From positions 3,906,001-3,970,000 of the forward strand of contig NZ_AP022565.1 in assembly GCF_010727325.1 (NCBI RefSeq): a stretch of DNA of 64,000 nucleotides, read 5' to 3'. The translations under genes and the position numbers were made by a program. The notes beneath the pieces are model-generated. The model did no database searches, was not told the origin of the DNA, and was given only the letters and a program-made list of their open reading frames with translations. This DNA comes from Mycolicibacterium alvei. GTDB lineage: Bacteria > Actinomycetota > Actinomycetes > Mycobacteriales > Mycobacteriaceae. Below, in pieces: positions 48,831-57,287 of this stretch (its first letter is position 1; every line of letters begins with the position of its first letter).

Positions 48831-49121
48831 TCAGGTTCCCGAGGTGAACGGATCATGCTCGGCAAGAAGCCTTTCCATGCGTGCCTCGTCCAGTCGAACC
48901 CGAACGGTGGTCGCCTCCTGCTGATCGCGGATCACCTTCGCCAGGGTGAAGCTGCTGGTGACGAGGAACAGGACCGACATTCCCAGGAACATCCGCTGCC
49001 AGGTGTCGATCGGTAGGAAGAAGATTCCGCCGAGCGCGCCGAGGAAACTCACTCCGAAGGCGATGGCGGCCTGAAGAGAGAATGCCGCGGTGACTTTCGA
49101 GCTGTCGTTGAGTGCGATCAT
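48831..49121 (-). CDS. YiaA/YiaB-like two-helix membrane protein
   Basis: 96 residues from ATG 49121; an in-frame start 7 codons earlier is possible. Two helices (AAIAFGVSFLGALGGIFFL and RMFLGMSVLFLVTSSFTLAKVIRD) with the conserved LPIDTWQR loop between them, followed by an acidic cytosolic tail. This is the yiaAB domain of unknown function. It is convergent with the PHP gene, 3 bases apart. Confidence 0.8.
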   Translation of the reverse strand: MIALNDSSKVTAAFSLQAAIAFGVSFLGALGGIFFLPIDTWQRMFLGMSVLFLVTSSFTLAKVIRDQQEATTVRVRLDEARMERLLAEHDPFTSGT

Positions 49122-49182
49122 GTGCGAAAGCCTGGCGGACAACGGGATTCCCCGGATGCGTGAGACTACTCAGATCTCGCGC

Positions 49183-49800
49183 TCAATTGCGCTGCCACGG
49201 CCGCAACGCGATCGCGATGGCCCGCTGCAAGGCGAGGGCGCGGGCCTCGTGGGCCGCAGGTATGCCGCTGTCGACCATCGCCTGGACGGCGCCGGTTACC
49301 GCGCCGACGAAGGCCCCGACGATGGCACCCGCGGCGACGGTGTCCAGCTCGTCCGCGTACGCCGCCTGCAGGTGCTGCGCGATCTCCCGCTGAGCGTCGA
49401 GCTGGTACTGCAGTGCGCGGCCCCGAATCGACGGAATGGTTTGAATCAGCCTGAATTGCAGCGCGCCCTGCTTGTCGGCGAAGTCGTGGCCACCTTCGAT
49501 CACCGAGCCGAGGGCCCGCAGCAGCACATCGGCCGGACGATCCTCGGGGCTGCGCCCGGCGATGGCGTCGATGGCAGCCTGCACCCGGGCATCGGCACCG
49601 GGCAACAACACATCGTCCTTGCTGGCGAAATAGCTGAAGAACGTGCGTGGCGCGATATCGGCGGCCGCCGCGATATCCGCCACCGTCGTGCCGTCGTATC
49701 CGTTGGCGGCGAACAGCGTGAGCGCGGCGTCGACGATGGCGGCACGGGTGCGCTCACGCTTGCGCTCGCGTAGCGAGGCGGCGGCGGTATCGGCGGGCAT
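49183..49800 (-). CDS. TetR-family regulator
   Basis: 205 residues from ATG 49800. Helix-turn-helix TTVADIAAAADIAPRTFFSYFASKDDVL at about 40-67. It is divergent from the FAD monooxygenase with 60 bases between starts; a 30-base palindrome fills this gap. It most likely represses both genes and releases when the monooxygenase substrate is present. Confidence 0.88.
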   Translation of the reverse strand: MPADTAAASLRERKRERTRAAIVDAALTLFAANGYDGTTVADIAAAADIAPRTFFSYFASKDDVLLPGADARVQAAIDAIAGRSPEDRPADVLLRALGSVIEGGHDFADKQGALQFRLIQTIPSIRGRALQYQLDAQREIAQHLQAAYADELDTVAAGAIVGAFVGAVTGAVQAMVDSGIPAAHEARALALQRAIAIALRPWQRN

Positions 49801-49816
49801 GAATCGAGTGTATAAC

Positions 49817-49846
49817 TGCAATCAGTGCAATATTGCACTGACTGCA
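49817..49846. promoter_or_regulatory. TetR operator, 30-base palindrome
   Basis: The core CAGTGCAATATTGCACTG is perfect and the symmetry continues to TGCA on each side with one mismatched pair. It covers the promoters of both the TetR and the monooxygenase gene. Confidence 0.75.
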
Positions 49847-49860
49847 AGAAAGGCGCTGAG

Positions 49861-51021
49861 ATGAAGACAGTGCTCATCGTGGGTGCAGGGGTGGCCGGCT
49901 CGTCGGCAGCGTACTGGCTGGCCCGCCTCGGAATGACCGTCACCGTCGTCGAACGCGCCGGTCAGGACCGCTCCAGCGGTAGTCCGGTCGACGTGCGGGG
50001 CGCGGCCTACAGCGTCGCGGAGCGGATGGGAGTGCTGCCTGCGCTGAGGTCTGCGTCGACCCGGGTCACCGGGCTCAGTGCCGTAGACCGGCGCGACCGG
50101 CGCATCGGGTGGGCGCCGATGCAGCTGGGGAACGCAATCGAGATTCCCCGTAGCGATCTGGCCGCCATCCTCGCCGACGCCGGGCGCGACGCCGCCGAAT
50201 ACCGGTACGGCGACACCGTCACCTCACTGCACCAGGGCGGAGCCGGGGTCGAGGTCACCTTCGAGCATGCCGGCCCGCAGGAATTCGACCTGGTGGTGGG
50301 CGCCGACGGGTTGCATTCGCGGGTAAGGGAATTGGTGTTCGGGACGGGCTTCATCGAGCACCTCGGCATGTACGTCGCCACCGTCGACCTGGCCGAGGCG
50401 GCGGACGGCGACACCGTCCTGATGTACAACGAGCCCGGACGCCTGGCCGCGGTGCATCCGGCCACCGGTCGCGGCATCGCCGCGTTCATCTTCCGTCACC
50501 CGGGCCTGCCGGACTTCGACCATCGCGACTCGTCGGCGCACAAGGACGTCGTCGCCGACACATACGCGGACATGGGGTGGCGGGTGCCCGACCTGCTGCG
50601 GCAGATGCGGGCAGCCACCGACATCTACTTCGACTCGGTCAGTCGTGTCCGCATGGATACCTGGTCGTGTGGGCGGATCGGTCTGCTCGGTGACGCCGCC
50701 TCCTGCGTATCGCTGCTCGGGGACGGATCAAGCCTGGCAATCGCCGGTGCGGCAACACTTTCCCAGTGTGTGGCGGCCAGCCGTGATGACCCCGCGACGG
50801 CACTGCGCGAATATGAGCGGCGACACCGCCGCCTCGTCATGCCGCGGCAGCGCTGGATGGGTCCGGGTTCCCGCATGCTCGTCCCGGCCACCGCGTCCGG
50901 TGTGCTGGCGCGCAATACCGCACTGCGGGTGACTGGCGGTATTCGACAAGCTCGTACACTCACGCGATGCATGCGGAACTCGGCATCGACACCGTCATCA
51001 CCCTCCTCTCCGCCGGCCTGA
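49861..51021 (+). CDS. FAD-dependent monooxygenase
   Basis: 386 residues from ATG 49861. VLIVGAGVAGSSAAYWLARLG is the FAD-binding loop, LVVGADGLHSRVRE the DG motif, and GRIGLLGDAASCVS the GD motif that contacts the FAD ribose. This is the aromatic-ring hydroxylase group (PHBH type), related to TetX-like enzymes in which the substrate may be an antibiotic. The last 55 bases overlap the next gene. Confidence 0.87.
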   Translation: MKTVLIVGAGVAGSSAAYWLARLGMTVTVVERAGQDRSSGSPVDVRGAAYSVAERMGVLPALRSASTRVTGLSAVDRRDRRIGWAPMQLGNAIEIPRSDLAAILADAGRDAAEYRYGDTVTSLHQGGAGVEVTFEHAGPQEFDLVVGADGLHSRVRELVFGTGFIEHLGMYVATVDLAEAADGDTVLMYNEPGRLAAVHPATGRGIAAFIFRHPGLPDFDHRDSSAHKDVVADTYADMGWRVPDLLRQMRAATDIYFDSVSRVRMDTWSCGRIGLLGDAASCVSLLGDGSSLAIAGAATLSQCVAASRDDPATALREYERRHRRLVMPRQRWMGPGSRMLVPATASGVLARNTALRVTGGIRQARTLTRCMRNSASTPSSPSSPPA

Positions 51022-51398
51022 TCTTCCTGCTGGCCCTGGTGCTCGGGGTATGGAAGTACCGGCAGATGGCGACCAGCGAGAACCACCTGGCCCACCCGTA
51101 CGTCGACATCGCCCACCGGGCCGCCCTGCTGTACTCCTTCGCAACACTGCTGATCGCGGTGTTCGTCGAACTCAGCGCCTGGCCCACCTGGGTGAACCTC
51201 ACCGCCGCGATGGTGCTCGTGTTCTTCTTCGTCGTCGCGATCGGAAGCTACATCGAGCACGGCGCCAAGCGAGACACCACGAACCAGTTCGAACACCCCA
51301 CCGGGGCCCTGCACGCCGGCATGGTGGCGCTGATCGTGGGTGAGGTCGGCGGATTCGCGGTCCTGCTGGCCGGATTCGTTGCCGGGCAACTCGTTTAG
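50967..51398 (+). CDS. four-helix membrane protein
   Basis: 143 residues, ATG inside the end of the monooxygenase gene. Four hydrophobic segments (VITLLSAGLIFLLALVLGVW, ALLYSFATLLIAVFVEL, LTAAMVLVFFFVVAIGSY, MVALIVGEVGGFAVLLAGF) and a conserved His-rich loop (HLAHPYVDIAHRA). I know similar integral membrane proteins in mycobacteria but no function. Coupled to the monooxygenase, so possibly part of the same response. Confidence 0.72.
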   Translation: MHAELGIDTVITLLSAGLIFLLALVLGVWKYRQMATSENHLAHPYVDIAHRAALLYSFATLLIAVFVELSAWPTWVNLTAAMVLVFFFVVAIGSYIEHGAKRDTTNQFEHPTGALHAGMVALIVGEVGGFAVLLAGFVAGQLV

Positions 51399-51399
51399 C

Positions 51400-51437
51400 A
51401 GGGCAGCTGCTCTAGTAGGGCAGCTGTTCTAGTAAGG
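51400..51437. repeat. 17-base imperfect tandem repeat at the end of dinB
   Basis: Two and a bit copies of TAGGGCAGCTGYTCTAG back to back, each carrying the same CTAG, over and just past the dinB stop codon. The unit nearest the stop appears to be the original and the other a slippage copy. Confidence 0.6.
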
Positions 51438-52622
51438 CAATGTCGGCATCTCCACACCTGGATCGCGGCCGACCAGCACGCCACGGGTCAACATCGCATT
51501 GCCGAACCGCTGACGTATCTGGTCGATCGCGCCGTCGACGGCCACCGGATCCGGTTCTGACTCGAAGGGCAACTCCAACTGCTGACTGCCCTGGTGGTCG
51601 ATATTCGAGACCGCGAAACCGATCAGCGTCAGTCCGCGTTCGGCGATCAAGGGCGCCGCGGCTGTCACCAGCGCTCGGGCCGCGGCCAGGACCGCGTCAG
51701 TCGAGGCGGTGGCCCGGGGCATGGTGTGCGACCGACTCGCCCGGCCGAAATCATCGAAGCGCAAGCGCAATACGACGGTCCGCCCGGTCCGTCCGACCGC
51801 ACGCAATCGGCGGGTGATGCGGTCGACGAGGTTGATCACCACGACATCCACCTCCGCAGCCGACATGGTGTTGCCGCGCCGCCCCAGCGCACGTTGGGCT
51901 CCGATCGAACTGCGCCGCACTCCCGTCGTCACCCGCCGTCGATCGATGTTGCGCGACAACGCATACAGCTGCCGTGCCATCGCGCTGCCGACCATGGAAC
52001 GCAGGGCCGACTCGGGCAGCTCGGCCACATCGGCGACGGTCTCGATCCCGTGGGCGTGGAGCTTCTCGGCGGTCTTGGCGCCCACGCCCCACAGCCGGCG
52101 CACCGGCAGCGGATGCAGGAAAGCCAACTCGCGATCGGGTGGCACCAGCAGCAGGCCGTCCGGCTTGGCGACCTGGCTGGCCACCTTGGCCAGGAACTTG
52201 GTGCGTGCGATGCCGACAGTGATGGGCAGGCCCACCTGCTCGCTGACCTGCTCGCGTAGCCGTCGGGCGATCTCCACCGGCGTGCCCGACACCCGGCCCA
52301 ACCCGGACACGTCGAGAAACGCCTCGTCCACCGACAGGGGCTCCACCACCGGCGTGGTGTCGTGGAAGACCTCGAACACGTGCCCGCTGGCCTCCGAATA
52401 CGCCGACATCCGTGGCGGCACGACGATGGCCTGCGGGCACAGCGCCCGGGCCTGGCCACCGCTCATCGCCGTACGAACCCCGAAGGCCTTGGCCTCGTAA
52501 CTGGCCGCCAGCACCACACCGCCGCCGACGATCACCGGGCGGCCGCGCAGCTTCGGATCGTCGCGCTGCTCGACCGATGCGTAGAACGAATCGAGATCGG
52601 CGTGCAGGATAGCGGCCGACAC
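51429..52622 (-). CDS. dinB: DNA polymerase IV (DinB type)
   Basis: 397 residues from the GTG giving VSAAILHADLDSF; an ATG 24 bases upstream lies inside the LexA box and is less likely. A Y-family translesion polymerase: catalytic LHADLDSFYASVE and SVDEAFLDVSGL, the little-finger domain after residue 240, and a clamp-binding QLELPF near the C-terminus. Its sequence is closer to the third M. smegmatis DinB than to DinX or DinP, as I remember them. Confidence 0.88.
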   Translation of the reverse strand: MSAAILHADLDSFYASVEQRDDPKLRGRPVIVGGGVVLAASYEAKAFGVRTAMSGGQARALCPQAIVVPPRMSAYSEASGHVFEVFHDTTPVVEPLSVDEAFLDVSGLGRVSGTPVEIARRLREQVSEQVGLPITVGIARTKFLAKVASQVAKPDGLLLVPPDRELAFLHPLPVRRLWGVGAKTAEKLHAHGIETVADVAELPESALRSMVGSAMARQLYALSRNIDRRRVTTGVRRSSIGAQRALGRRGNTMSAAEVDVVVINLVDRITRRLRAVGRTGRTVVLRLRFDDFGRASRSHTMPRATASTDAVLAAARALVTAAAPLIAERGLTLIGFAVSNIDHQGSQQLELPFESEPDPVAVDGAIDQIRQRFGNAMLTRGVLVGRDPGVEMPTLPY

Positions 52623-52639
52623 GGTGTGAGAACCCGACA

Positions 52640-52653
52640 CGAACATATGTTCG
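52640..52653 (-). promoter_or_regulatory. LexA (SOS) box of dinB
   Basis: CGAACATATGTTCG is a perfect palindrome matching the core of the mycobacterial SOS box TCGAAC-N4-GTTCGA; only the two outermost bases differ. It is 18 bases before the chosen dinB start, over the expected transcription start. Confidence 0.65.
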
Positions 52654-52670
52654 CATAGTCGGCGGACGGG

Positions 52671-53312
52671 TCAGCGGGCCTCGCCGTAGATACTGGTCAG
52701 CCAGATGTGGGCGAGGGTGTCGACCACCTTGTCGGACGCGACCCCGGGTTGTTCGGCGCTCAGGGCCGCCATCATCGTCCGCTCGTTCATCAGGTTGAGT
52801 GACGTCGCGAGGTCCATCGCCGGAATGGTCTCCGGGGCGGCACCGCGTTCCCGTTCGGCGGCGATCAGGGCTGCGGTCAGGTTGATCCACTTCTGCATGA
52901 GCCCGGCCCAGAACGCACGGACCTCCGGGATGCTGTTGAGTGCCTCGGTGCCGGCGCGGGCGGTGGCCGGATCCGACCCGAACGAGCTGAAAAAGATCTC
53001 GATGCCCCGGCGGATCGCCCGCTCGGGATCGGCGGGCATGGCCTCCAGCGCGCTGTCGAAGCCGGTGTCCGCGCGCTTGATCAATGGATCGAGCAACGAC
53101 AGCACGACCGCATCCTTGGACGGGAAGTAGAAATAGAACGTCGGCCGCGAGATTCCGGCGCCTTTGGCCAGGTCGTCGACCGAGATGTCGGCGAACTTCT
53201 TGGTCTCCAGCAGCTGCCTGGCGGTCGCGAGGATCGCCGCCTCGCGGTCGTCGCCCGACGGACGGGCGGCACGTCGACCGCGCGGGGCGCGGGTCGTGCT
53301 GGAGCTGGTCAC
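52671..53312 (-). CDS. ethR: TetR-family repressor of ethA
   Basis: 213 residues from GTG 53312. ARPSGDDREAAILATARQLLE, then the helix-turn-helix ISVDDLAKGAGISRPTFYFYFPSKD, which is almost the same in M. tuberculosis EthR. The ligand half keeps LMQKWINLTAALIAAERERGAAP and IWLTSIYGE at the end. It represses the divergent monooxygenase gene ethA by binding several dimers side by side; inhibitors of EthR raise ethionamide sensitivity. Confidence 0.94.
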   Translation of the reverse strand: MTSSSTTRAPRGRRAARPSGDDREAAILATARQLLETKKFADISVDDLAKGAGISRPTFYFYFPSKDAVVLSLLDPLIKRADTGFDSALEAMPADPERAIRRGIEIFFSSFGSDPATARAGTEALNSIPEVRAFWAGLMQKWINLTAALIAAERERGAAPETIPAMDLATSLNLMNERTMMAALSAEQPGVASDKVVDTLAHIWLTSIYGEAR

Positions 53313-53332
53313 AAGCAAGAAGCCTAACACTG

Positions 53333-53377
53333 CGTTGAGTTTCTCAACGTACTGTTGACCGACTCAACACCGTGTTG
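53333..53377. promoter_or_regulatory. EthR operator region
   Basis: Repeated CAAC/GTTG units: CGTTGAG-TTT-CTCAACG at 53333-53349, a degenerate GTTGA-CTCAAC pair in the middle and CAACAC-C-GTGTTG at 53365-53377. Multiple overlapping half-sites over 45 bases are what is expected of the EthR operator, on which several dimers bind together. Confidence 0.75.
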
Positions 53378-53391
53378 ATACCGTCGGTCCC

Positions 53392-54861
53392 ATGACCGAA
53401 CATTTCGATGTTGTGATCGTCGGCGCCGGTATCTCCGGCATCAGCACGGCCTGGCACCTGCAGGACCGTTGCCCCACCAAGAGCTACGTGATCCTTGAGC
53501 GCCGGGAGAACATCGGCGGCACCTGGGACCTGTTCAAATACCCGGGTATCCGCTCCGACTCGGACATGTTCACGCTCGGGTTCCGGTTCAAGCCGTGGGA
53601 GTCGGCCAAGTCGATTGCCGACGGCCAGTCGATCTGGAACTACATCAACGAGGCCGCCGACGAGAACGGCATCCGCAACCACATCCGCACGGGCCACCGC
53701 GTCGTGTCGGTGGATTGGTCCGACACTGACAATCGCTGGACCATCAATGCCGAGGTGGACGGCGAAGCCAAGCAGATCACCGCGTCGTTCCTGTCGGTGT
53801 GCAGCGGCTACTACAACTACGACGAGGGGTACTCGCCCGAGTTCCCGGGGTCCGAGAACTTCAAGGGCCAGATCATCCACCCGCAGCACTGGCCCGAGGA
53901 CCTGGACTACGCGGGCAAGAACGTCGTGGTCATCGGCTCCGGTGCCACCGCCATCACGCTCATCCCGTCGCTGGTCGACGGCGGCGTCGGGCACGTCACG
54001 ATGCTGCAGCGGTCACCCACCTACGTCGGATCCCTGCCACTGGTCGATCCGGTGGCCGTGAAGACCAACAAATACCTGCCGAAGAATCTGGCGCACTTCG
54101 TCAACCGTTGGAAGCAGATCGGTTACAGCACCGGCCAGTACCAGGTCGCGCGCCGTTTCCCGTCGATCTTCAAGCAGTTCCTGCGCAAGATGGGAACCCG
54201 CCGCCTGCCGGAGGGCTTCGACTACGACACGCACTTCAGCCCCAGCTACGCCCCGTGGGACGAGCGAGTCTGTCTGGCCCCCAACGGTGATCTGTTCAAG
54301 GCCATCCGCTCGGGCAAGGCCGGCGTCGTGACCGACACCATCGACACCTTCACCGAGACCGGCATCAAACTCACCTCCGGTGAGGAACTGCAGGCCGACA
54401 TCATCGTCACCGCGACCGGTTTGAACATGCAGTTGTTCGGTGGCGCGGTCGCGTACCGCAACGGCGAGCCGATCGACCTGACCGGGTCCATGACCTACAA
54501 GGGCCTCATGCTCTCGGGCGTGCCGAACATGGCTATCACCTTCGGGTACACCAACGCGTCCTGGACCCTCAAGGCCGACCTGGTGTCCGAGTTCATCTGC
54601 CGTGTGCTGAACTACATGGACGCCAACGGTTTCGACCGCGTCGAGCCGCAACACCCCGGTGGCAGTGTCGACGAGCTGCCGTTCATGGACTTCACCCCGG
54701 GCTACTTCCGGCGGGCCATGGACACGCTGCCCAAGTCGGGCTCGGCAGCCCCGTGGAAGCTCAAGCAGAACTACTTCTTCGACATGCGCACGATCCGGTA
54801 CGGCAAGGTCGACGAGGAGTCGCTGCTGTTCACCAAACACCGTGCCGCCGTAACGGTTTAA
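53392..54861 (+). CDS. ethA: Baeyer-Villiger monooxygenase
   Basis: 489 residues, ATG start. GAGISGISTAWHLQ binds FAD; the fingerprint FKGQIIHPQHWP fits FxGxxxHxxxWP of Baeyer-Villiger enzymes; VVIGSGATAITLIPSL binds NADPH. Nearly the same length as M. tuberculosis EthA, which activates ethionamide and related drugs and has ketone oxidation as its natural activity. Divergent from ethR, with the operator between them. Confidence 0.93.
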   Translation: MTEHFDVVIVGAGISGISTAWHLQDRCPTKSYVILERRENIGGTWDLFKYPGIRSDSDMFTLGFRFKPWESAKSIADGQSIWNYINEAADENGIRNHIRTGHRVVSVDWSDTDNRWTINAEVDGEAKQITASFLSVCSGYYNYDEGYSPEFPGSENFKGQIIHPQHWPEDLDYAGKNVVVIGSGATAITLIPSLVDGGVGHVTMLQRSPTYVGSLPLVDPVAVKTNKYLPKNLAHFVNRWKQIGYSTGQYQVARRFPSIFKQFLRKMGTRRLPEGFDYDTHFSPSYAPWDERVCLAPNGDLFKAIRSGKAGVVTDTIDTFTETGIKLTSGEELQADIIVTATGLNMQLFGGAVAYRNGEPIDLTGSMTYKGLMLSGVPNMAITFGYTNASWTLKADLVSEFICRVLNYMDANGFDRVEPQHPGGSVDELPFMDFTPGYFRRAMDTLPKSGSAAPWKLKQNYFFDMRTIRYGKVDEESLLFTKHRAAVTV

Positions 54862-54867
54862 CTCGCG

Positions 54868-55347
54868 CTAAGGGGTGACCACCACGATGCCGTCGGCGTC
54901 GCCGTAGGCGATCTCGCCCGGGACGAAGGTCACGCCGCCGAACTCCACGGGCACGTCGCGTTCACCCTCGCCGGTCTTGGTGCCCTTGCGCGGGTTGGTG
55001 CCCAACGCCTTGATCCCGACGTCGATGGTGCGCAGCGCGGCGGCATCGCGTACCGCACCGTGCACGATCACTCCGGACCAGCCGTTGTCGGCGGCCAACC
55101 CGGCGATGATGTCACCGACCAGCGCGGTGTGCAGCGAGCCGCTGCCGTCGACCACCAGCACCCCGCCGTTACCCGGGGTGGACAGGATCGACTTGAGCAG
55201 CGCGTTGTCCTGGAAGCAGCGCACCGTGGTGATCGGCCCGGCGAACATGGTCTTGCCGCCGTAGTTCTGCAACTGCAGATCACAGCTACGGACGTCCGGG
55301 TAGATCTCGTCGACCAGATCAGCGGTGGCGCGCGGTTCGATACTCAC
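54868..55347 (-). CDS. rraA: RraA-like regulator/aldolase
   Basis: 159 residues; [17 protein letters not shown] start ([17 protein letters not shown]), then [21 protein letters not shown] and [18 protein letters not shown]. The conserved Arg-Asp pair of the 4-hydroxy-4-methyl-2-oxoglutarate aldolase/RraA fold is present. It may moderate RNase E or cleave a small keto acid; the two roles cannot be told apart here. Its position beside ethA matches Rv3853. Confidence 0.88.
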   Translation of the reverse strand: MSIEPRATADLVDEIYPDVRSCDLQLQNYGGKTMFAGPITTVRCFQDNALLKSILSTPGNGGVLVVDGSGSLHTALVGDIIAGLAADNGWSGVIVHGAVRDAAALRTIDVGIKALGTNPRKGTKTGEGERDVPVEFGGVTFVPGEIAYGDADGIVVVTP

Positions 55348-55365
55348 CCGGCGATTATCGCAGCC

Positions 55366-55860
55366 TCAGCTGTCCTCGGAATTTCGGCGGCTGAGCAAAA
55401 CCAGAATCAGGGCCAAGACGCCGACGGACACCGCCACCACCAGTGGCAGTTTGGACGATGGGCTGTCGGCCAGCGGGGTCGGCACCGGACCCGACACCGG
55501 GTTTGCGGCCGATGTGACGGTCGACTTGGCTTGCGCGGCAGTCTCTTTGGCTGCCTTGGCGACGTCCGGCAACGGGATGACAGGAGCAGGTGCCGACTCG
55601 GTGGTCTGCGCGGCGGCAGGCGGGGCGGGTGGGGCTTTCTTGGCCGGAGCTTTCTTGGCCGGGGCCTTCTTGGTGGCCTTAGCGGGAGCCTTCTTCGCCG
55701 CTGCCTTCTTGGCGGGTGCCTTCTTCGCAGGAGTTTTCTTGGCCGGCGGAGGGCCGGGCTTGGGCGGAGCAGGATCCGCGCCGGCCGCTGACACGTCGGC
55801 CGCAGCCGGCTGAGCTGCGAGTTCGGGCTTGTCGGCGGGTTGGTCCTGCTGCTCTGCCAT
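55366..55860 (-). CDS. Hns-like basic protein with C-terminal anchor (Rv3852-like)
   Basis: 164 residues from ATG 55860. Residues 35-75 are a run of PAKKAP/APAKK units, like the tails of histone H1 and of mycobacterial HupB. The middle is Ala/Pro-rich and the end is one membrane helix (KLPLVVAVSVGVLALILVLLS) before RRNSEDS. M. tuberculosis Rv3852 has the same layout and was named hns, though a nucleoid role is disputed. It follows rraA by 18 bases. Confidence 0.85.
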   Translation of the reverse strand: MAEQQDQPADKPELAAQPAAADVSAAGADPAPPKPGPPPAKKTPAKKAPAKKAAAKKAPAKATKKAPAKKAPAKKAPPAPPAAAQTTESAPAPVIPLPDVAKAAKETAAQAKSTVTSAANPVSGPVPTPLADSPSSKLPLVVAVSVGVLALILVLLSRRNSEDS

Positions 55861-55950
55861 CAAGCTGCTCCTTTGCAGTATCTGGTGTTCCACGCCAGCG
55901 CGCTGGTCGGGGGCCGGCAGTGTTTCCCATCATGCCAGGCGCCGCGGAGG

Positions 55951-56784
55951 TCAACCCGTGACGGCCAAAGTCGCGGCCAGGGTGACCGCCACGGCCATGA
56001 TCCCCAACTCTGCCAACGACCGGTTCTGCGACAGCGCGGCGCTACTGCGGTGCGCCCGCGCCGCGGGCAGCCACTGTGCCCGGTTGTGCCAGGCCAACAC
56101 CAACAGGGCCGCGGTCACGACGACCTTGGCCGTCAATACCCGGCCGTAGCCGGTCGCCCACAGATCGGCCGCCGAGTCCAACTTGATCGCCGCTCCGGCC
56201 ACGCCGGCGACCAACAGCACCCCCACGCACGACAGTGACAACTGCGAGAACCGGGGCAATACCCTGGCCCAATGACCGCGGTGCGTCACCGTGAGCACCA
56301 GCGCGGCCAGCACGCCGCACCACACTGCGGCGGCCAGTGCGTGCACCGCCACGGCCATGCCCCCGACCGGGCTCTCCGAGAGATGACCGGCCAGCGTCCT
56401 GGCCGCCATACCGACCGCGGCGAGACCGACCGACGCAACGGTGGTGGTCGCGCCCCGTGGGGCCAGGATTGCCACGCTGACCACGATCAGCGCGGCCGCG
56501 ATACCGACCAGCCCCGAACGACCCGCGGTGGTAAGGAGAGCGAAGTCAGTCAGGGTGTGGATGCCGACCTGCCAGAACCCGACACCCGCGGTCTGCGCCG
56601 CCTCCGCCGTCAGTCGCACGACCTCGGTGAGCAGCCAGATCGTCGCGACCAATCCGAGCGGCCCGGCGGCCCGGCGGCGCAACTCGGCGCGGTAGCGGTC
56701 TGATTCGAGCAGTGGCACGGCGGCCAGCCCGAGGGTGACGATGGCGGCGCAGTCGGCCAGTGCCCGGACCAGTGCTCCGATCAC
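55951..56784 (-). CDS. copD: CopD-family copper resistance membrane protein
   Basis: 277 residues from the GTG that overlaps the copC stop (GTGA). Eight hydrophobic segments; the conserved His of HVHALAAAVWCGVLAAL-like stretch (VAVHALAAAVWCGV) and of AAIKLDSAADLWATGYGRVL mark the CopD domain. It receives copper from CopC in the outer face of the membrane and moves it inward or holds it for cuproenzymes. Last gene of the ycnI-copC-copD operon. Confidence 0.85.
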   Translation of the reverse strand: MIGALVRALADCAAIVTLGLAAVPLLESDRYRAELRRRAAGPLGLVATIWLLTEVVRLTAEAAQTAGVGFWQVGIHTLTDFALLTTAGRSGLVGIAAALIVVSVAILAPRGATTTVASVGLAAVGMAARTLAGHLSESPVGGMAVAVHALAAAVWCGVLAALVLTVTHRGHWARVLPRFSQLSLSCVGVLLVAGVAGAAIKLDSAADLWATGYGRVLTAKVVVTAALLVLAWHNRAQWLPAARAHRSSAALSQNRSLAELGIMAVAVTLAATLAVTG

Positions 56785-57287
56785 CGTTGACGCCGGACCG
56801 CCCACCAGGCTCCGCCGCCGATGAGCACCACGGCGACCACCACGAACGGCCACACCATGATGCCGCCGTCGGACCGCGCCGGCTCCGACACGGCTGCTCC
56901 CGGTGTGCCGGGGCCGGCGACCGTCAGGTTGAACGACCACGATCCCGACACCACGTGCCCGTCGGCCGAGGTCGCCCGGTAGTTGACCGTGTATGTGCCG
57001 GCCGGGCCCAGCGGACGGACCCCGACGCTGAGCACTGCGCCGGCCACCGAAGGATCGCCCTCGGACCACAGGTTGTTATCCGGCCCGACCACCGTCATGT
57101 TGGCGAAGGCGGGCTGCATTGCCTCGTTGAACGTGGCGCTCACCCGCGGCGGGGAGCTGGTCAACTCGGAATGTTCGGCCGGATCGGCGGCGACCCGGGC
57201 CGCATGCGCGGACGCCGCAGGCGCCCCGAGCAAGGCGGAGGCGGCCAGGATCAGCCCGGTCAGCGTGGCAGCCAACAGCCGACTCAT
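56781..57287 (-). CDS. copC: CopC-domain copper-binding exported protein
   Basis: 168 residues; ATG overlaps the ycnI stop (ATGA). Signal peptide MSRLLAATLTGLILAASALLG ending near AASA/HAA, so the mature N-terminus starts with the His used as copper ligand. The beta-sandwich has TSADGHVVSGSWSFNL, which carries the Asp and His of the Cu(II) site. A C-terminal helix (VWPFVVVAVVLIGGGAWW) anchors it. Confidence 0.87.
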   Translation of the reverse strand: MSRLLAATLTGLILAASALLGAPAASAHAARVAADPAEHSELTSSPPRVSATFNEAMQPAFANMTVVGPDNNLWSEGDPSVAGAVLSVGVRPLGPAGTYTVNYRATSADGHVVSGSWSFNLTVAGPGTPGAAVSEPARSDGGIMVWPFVVVAVVLIGGGAWWAVRRQR

